Source of the DNA: JAGRMG01 sp047975215
GTDB taxonomy: Bacteria; Pseudomonadota; Alphaproteobacteria; Rhodobacterales; Rhodobacteraceae
Length of the DNA: 64,000 bases
Assembly (NCBI GenBank): GCA_047975215.1
Contig: JBKEDD010000107.1
Span: forward strand, 1-64,000
Direction: 5' to 3'
This document shows, one piece after another, positions 62,116-64,000 of the stretch (positions are counted from its first letter, which is position 1; each line of letters starts with the position of its first letter). Made by a program: the position numbers and the translations under genes. The notes below the pieces were generated by a model, which was not told the origin of the DNA, did no database searches, and saw nothing but the letters and a program-made list of their open reading frames with translations.

Positions 62116-62375
62116 TGGCACACATGGCTCCGCTTGGGATAGAGTTGGTTTCTTCTGACGAATTGGCGGCGCGCCTTGGCTACTCGGGGACCAACGCGGC
62201 TTTCCGTGACTGGTGCGCATCCATGCGCATCAAACCGGTTCCCGGGCGGCGCGGTTACTTCGACCCGGCGCTCGTGCGTCGCCGCCTAGATGAGGCTCAA
62301 GGGCTGGTATCATTTGATGAGGCCGCCGCCGATGGGCTGGTCGCGGCGAGGAGGGCGCGCCGTGCCGCGAGGTAG
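62115..62375 (+). CDS. Excisionase-like/helix-turn-helix protein
   Basis: An 86-residue basic protein: LVSSDELAARLGYSGTNAAF, then RDWCASMRIKPVPGRRGYFD and RRRLDEAQ, a helix-turn-helix of the excisionase type. It lies immediately before the integrase gene, overlapping it by 14 bases, as xis genes often do. Confidence 0.7.
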   Translation: MAHMAPLGIELVSSDELAARLGYSGTNAAFRDWCASMRIKPVPGRRGYFDPALVRRRLDEAQGLVSFDEAAADGLVAARRARRAAR

Positions 62376-63438
62376 TTTGCCCCCCGAGGTCCATCGCGTC
62401 CGCGCCAAGCTGGCCGATGGCTCGGTGTGCTATTACTTCTCTTTGCGGGGGCGAAAGGGGACCGGGTTCTGGAAAGACCCGCGCCCTTTCCCCAAGTCCC
62501 CCGATTTTTTCGCCGCTTACACTGCCGCGATGGCAGCCGCGCAGCCGAAGCCCAGGGGCGAGACGACCGATGCATTGGTCGACGCCTATCTTCGCTCGGC
62601 AGAGTTTCAGGCGCTCAAGCCGCGCACCCGCGCAGACTACCAGAAATGGGCGCTTCGCTTTGCGTCAGAGTTCAAGGAAGATCCGGCGGCGATGTTCGAG
62701 GAAAACGCCGCCCGGGCAGAAGTGAACGAATGGCGTGCCCAATGGGCACATTCCCCCAAGCAATACGACTATGCCGGAACGGTGGTGACGCGCATCCTCA
62801 ATTGGGCGCGGGAGGACGGCAAGATTGTCGAGCACCATTGTAGCTTCAAGAAGGTGTATCGGTCTGACCGGTCAGACGTTCTATGGGCGCCCAAGCATGT
62901 TGACGCTGTGCGCAAGCTGGGACCGGCATGGGTTGTGCGAATCCTTGTCGCGGCCTGCGAGACTGGTATGCGCCCCGGCGACCTCTTTCGGTTGAGCCGC
63001 GCGCATATCGAGCGAACGCCCGGTGGCCGCCGCATTCGCATCAAGACGAACAAGCGTGGCAAGTCAGCCTTCATCCCTGTCAGCCAGCCGATGGCCGAAA
63101 TCATCGACGCCACTCCCGCCGACCGCCTGCTGATCCTCACTAATGCCAGCGGCAAGCCGCTGACCGAGCATCGGGCTTCGGAAGGGGTGCGCCAGTGGCG
63201 CGACAAGGCTGGCCTGACGCCCGAGCGGCTTGGTTATGATCTGCGCCTTTATGATGCGCGAGGCACCGCTGCGACCCGCCTTCTGCGCGCCGGGCTTTCC
63301 CTGTCGCAGATCGCTGCTTGTATGGGCTGGTCGCTGCGCACCGCCGCAGCGATGATTGAGCGTTATGCGCAGGTTTCGCCGGGCGAAACCGACGATGTTC
63401 TGACCCTGCTTAGCGCCGCGCGGGAGGGCAGAAAGTGA
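62362..63438 (+). CDS. int: Tyrosine-type site-specific integrase
   Basis: A 358-residue phage-type integrase. GTG at 62362 is chosen because GAGGAGG lies just upstream and it restores the common N-terminus (MPRGSLPPEVHRVRAKLADG). The core-binding domain runs about 70-170 and the catalytic domain from about 180. Catalytic residues: R204 (GMRPGDLF), R300 (YDARGTAATRL), W323 in place of the second His (MGWS), and nucleophile Y335 (ERYAQVS). The usual His before the second Arg is Tyr297. It sits beside the tRNA-Cys it would target. Confidence 0.92.
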   Translation: MPRGSLPPEVHRVRAKLADGSVCYYFSLRGRKGTGFWKDPRPFPKSPDFFAAYTAAMAAAQPKPRGETTDALVDAYLRSAEFQALKPRTRADYQKWALRFASEFKEDPAAMFEENAARAEVNEWRAQWAHSPKQYDYAGTVVTRILNWAREDGKIVEHHCSFKKVYRSDRSDVLWAPKHVDAVRKLGPAWVVRILVAACETGMRPGDLFRLSRAHIERTPGGRRIRIKTNKRGKSAFIPVSQPMAEIIDATPADRLLILTNASGKPLTEHRASEGVRQWRDKAGLTPERLGYDLRLYDARGTAATRLLRAGLSLSQIAACMGWSLRTAAAMIERYAQVSPGETDDVLTLLSAAREGRK

Positions 63439-63444
63439 ACGGAA

Positions 63445-63466
63445 TTGTAAAACGGGTTGTAAAATG
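63445..63466. repeat. Tandem 10-base repeat near attR
   Basis: TTGTAAAACG at 63445-63454 and TTGTAAAATG at 63457-63466, between the integrase gene and the att core. Possible integrase arm sites. Confidence 0.35.
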
Positions 63467-63508
63467 CCGAACAGGCAAAACGAAAAAATCGGCTAAGCTA
63501 TTGAAAGT

Positions 63509-63558
63509 AAATGGAGGCGAGTACCGGAATCGAACCGGTGTACACGGATTTGCAATCC
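63509..63558. repeat. attR core, inside tRNA-Cys
   Basis: 50 bases identical to 55157-55206. Crossing over between them would excise the element and restore one tRNA-Cys. Confidence 0.95.
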
Positions 63559-63585
63559 GCTGCGTCACCACTCCGCCAACTCGCC
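63512..63585 (-). tRNA. tRNA-Cys (GCA)
   Basis: 74 bases including the encoded CCA. The acceptor stem GGCGAGT pairs with ACTCGCC. The anticodon loop TTGCAAA gives anticodon GCA on a stem GCGGA/TCCGT (one G-U), and the T-arm GGTTCGATTCC is present. The gene is intact and carries the element's attachment site in its 3' half. Confidence 0.96.
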
Positions 63586-63986
63586 GGTGGTGCGCACTGC
63601 TTAGGTTTTCCGGCGATCAGCGTCAAGCGGATATCCCTTGCCGTTAGCGGGGCGGATGCGCAAGGCGCACGATACCCGATTCAACCCTCGGGGGCGATCA
63701 ACAGGCGCGGCGGTTGCCCCGGGTGCGGCATCTGTAGCCGGCGGGCAGGGGCGGGTCGCGGGAGGAAAAAGTGCATATCGTCCGTATGTTAGATGCGCCA
63801 TCCGAAGGTCGCTTGCTGAGACAAGATGACGCTGCGCAAACCTGCCTCTGCGCGGGGCGCGGCCGAAATACGCCCTTGTCCCGTCAATCGGTCGGTGCAA
63901 GCATCGCCCAGGGTCTGTCCTATACAGATGCGTTGCGGCTGTCGGGGCCGTCGCGACCACGACACCGAATACAGGGAGGGAACATC
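63586..63986. other. Intergenic region right of the element
   Basis: About 400 bases. A 119-residue minus-strand ORF crosses it but has no ribosome site or recognisable features and is not accepted. A TATACA-like box near 63922 could belong to the promoter of the next gene; no good -35 box was found. Confidence 0.5.
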
Positions 63987-64000
63987 ATGACAATAAAGCA
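63987..64000 (+). CDS. Start of a gene cut by the window end
   Basis: ATG at 63987 (MTIK...) with GGGAGGG ten bases upstream. Only four codons are visible, so no function can be given. Confidence 0.5.

Larger units (their letters stand above)
55157..63558 (+). mobile_element. 8.4-kb integrated element in tRNA-Cys with capsid and tape-measure genes
   Basis: Bounded by perfect 50-bp direct repeats, which are the 3' half of tRNA-Cys. The intact tRNA is at the right end next to a tyrosine integrase; the left end carries the duplicated half-tRNA. All genes run on the plus strand: a small protein, a prohead protease-capsid fusion, a winged-helix-like protein, a small protein, a tape-measure protein, two related small proteins, an excisionase-like protein and the integrase. 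No terminase, portal, connector, tail tip, lysis or replication gene is seen, so packaging would need a helper phage or these genes were lost. Confidence 0.9.

Noticed and set aside
63601..63960. 119-codon minus-strand ORF next to tRNA-Cys
   Set aside because: No ribosome site, no recognisable pattern, and it lies where a promoter for the next gene is expected.
1..64000. CRISPR array or rRNA genes
   Set aside because: No regularly spaced short repeats and no rRNA-like sequence were seen.

Overview
The window is high-GC chromosomal DNA from an alphaproteobacterium, most likely a Rhodobacteraceae/Roseobacter-group member. The evidence is the pyrH-frr-uppS-cdsA-dxr-rseP-bamA-skp-fabZ-lpxA-lpxI-lpxB envelope cluster with lpxI in place of lpxH, FNR-type (FnrL) boxes, a complete hmu/hut heme locus, TAT-exported solute-binding proteins, and a tRNA-Cys carrying a small integrated element.

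Layout. (1) 1-9.4 kb: the end of a sugar-type ABC ATPase with an in-frame stop in its Q-loop, a FemAB/GNAT-like protein, then a minus-strand peptide/opine ABC operon (binding protein, two permeases, one fused double ATPase) with an AraC-type regulator gene upstream. (2) 9.4-22.6 kb: miaA, divergent from the envelope cluster that makes UMP, undecaprenyl-PP, CDP-diacylglycerol, isoprenoid precursors, lipid A and the outer-membrane protein assembly factor. (3) 22.8-50 kb: a nearly continuous iron/heme island. It holds hemP with a small upstream ORF, a Cys-rich unknown, imelysin and porin; then Bfd-like ferredoxin, di-heme oxidoreductase, a second imelysin and a DUF1513 protein; then a very unusual membrane b-heme/beta-propeller/hexaheme cytochrome fusion followed by a pseudoazurin-like cupredoxin; then TonB-ExbD-ExbD-ExbB, a heme receptor, hemS-hmuTUV, a second TonB receptor, and a hutW-hutX-Rossmann reductase operon. 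(4) 50-54 kb: nnrS in one operon with an ABC transporter of unknown substrate, and a possible small RNA. (5) 55.2-63.6 kb: an 8.4-kb element integrated in the 3' half of tRNA-Cys, bounded by perfect 50-bp repeats. It encodes an integrase, an excisionase-like protein, a protease-capsid fusion and a tape-measure protein, but no terminase, portal or lysis gene that I can see.

How the parts work together. The iron island reads as one regulon. A degenerate 21-bp near-palindrome (core WTCCGA-N9-TNGGWA) occurs in front of at least five of its transcription units, in two cases exactly over a good promoter. Heme crosses the outer membrane through HmuR, powered by the local ExbB/ExbD/TonB, and the cytoplasmic membrane through HmuTUV. 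It is then handled by HemS, or under low oxygen by HutW/HutX and possibly the co-translated Rossmann reductase; two FNR boxes precede hutW. The imelysin, di-heme, hexaheme and cupredoxin proteins form a periplasmic redox branch whose substrate is unknown. The two best candidates for something undescribed are the 1131-residue b-heme/propeller/hexaheme protein with its cupredoxin, and the capsid-carrying tRNA-Cys element, which looks like a phage satellite or stripped prophage.
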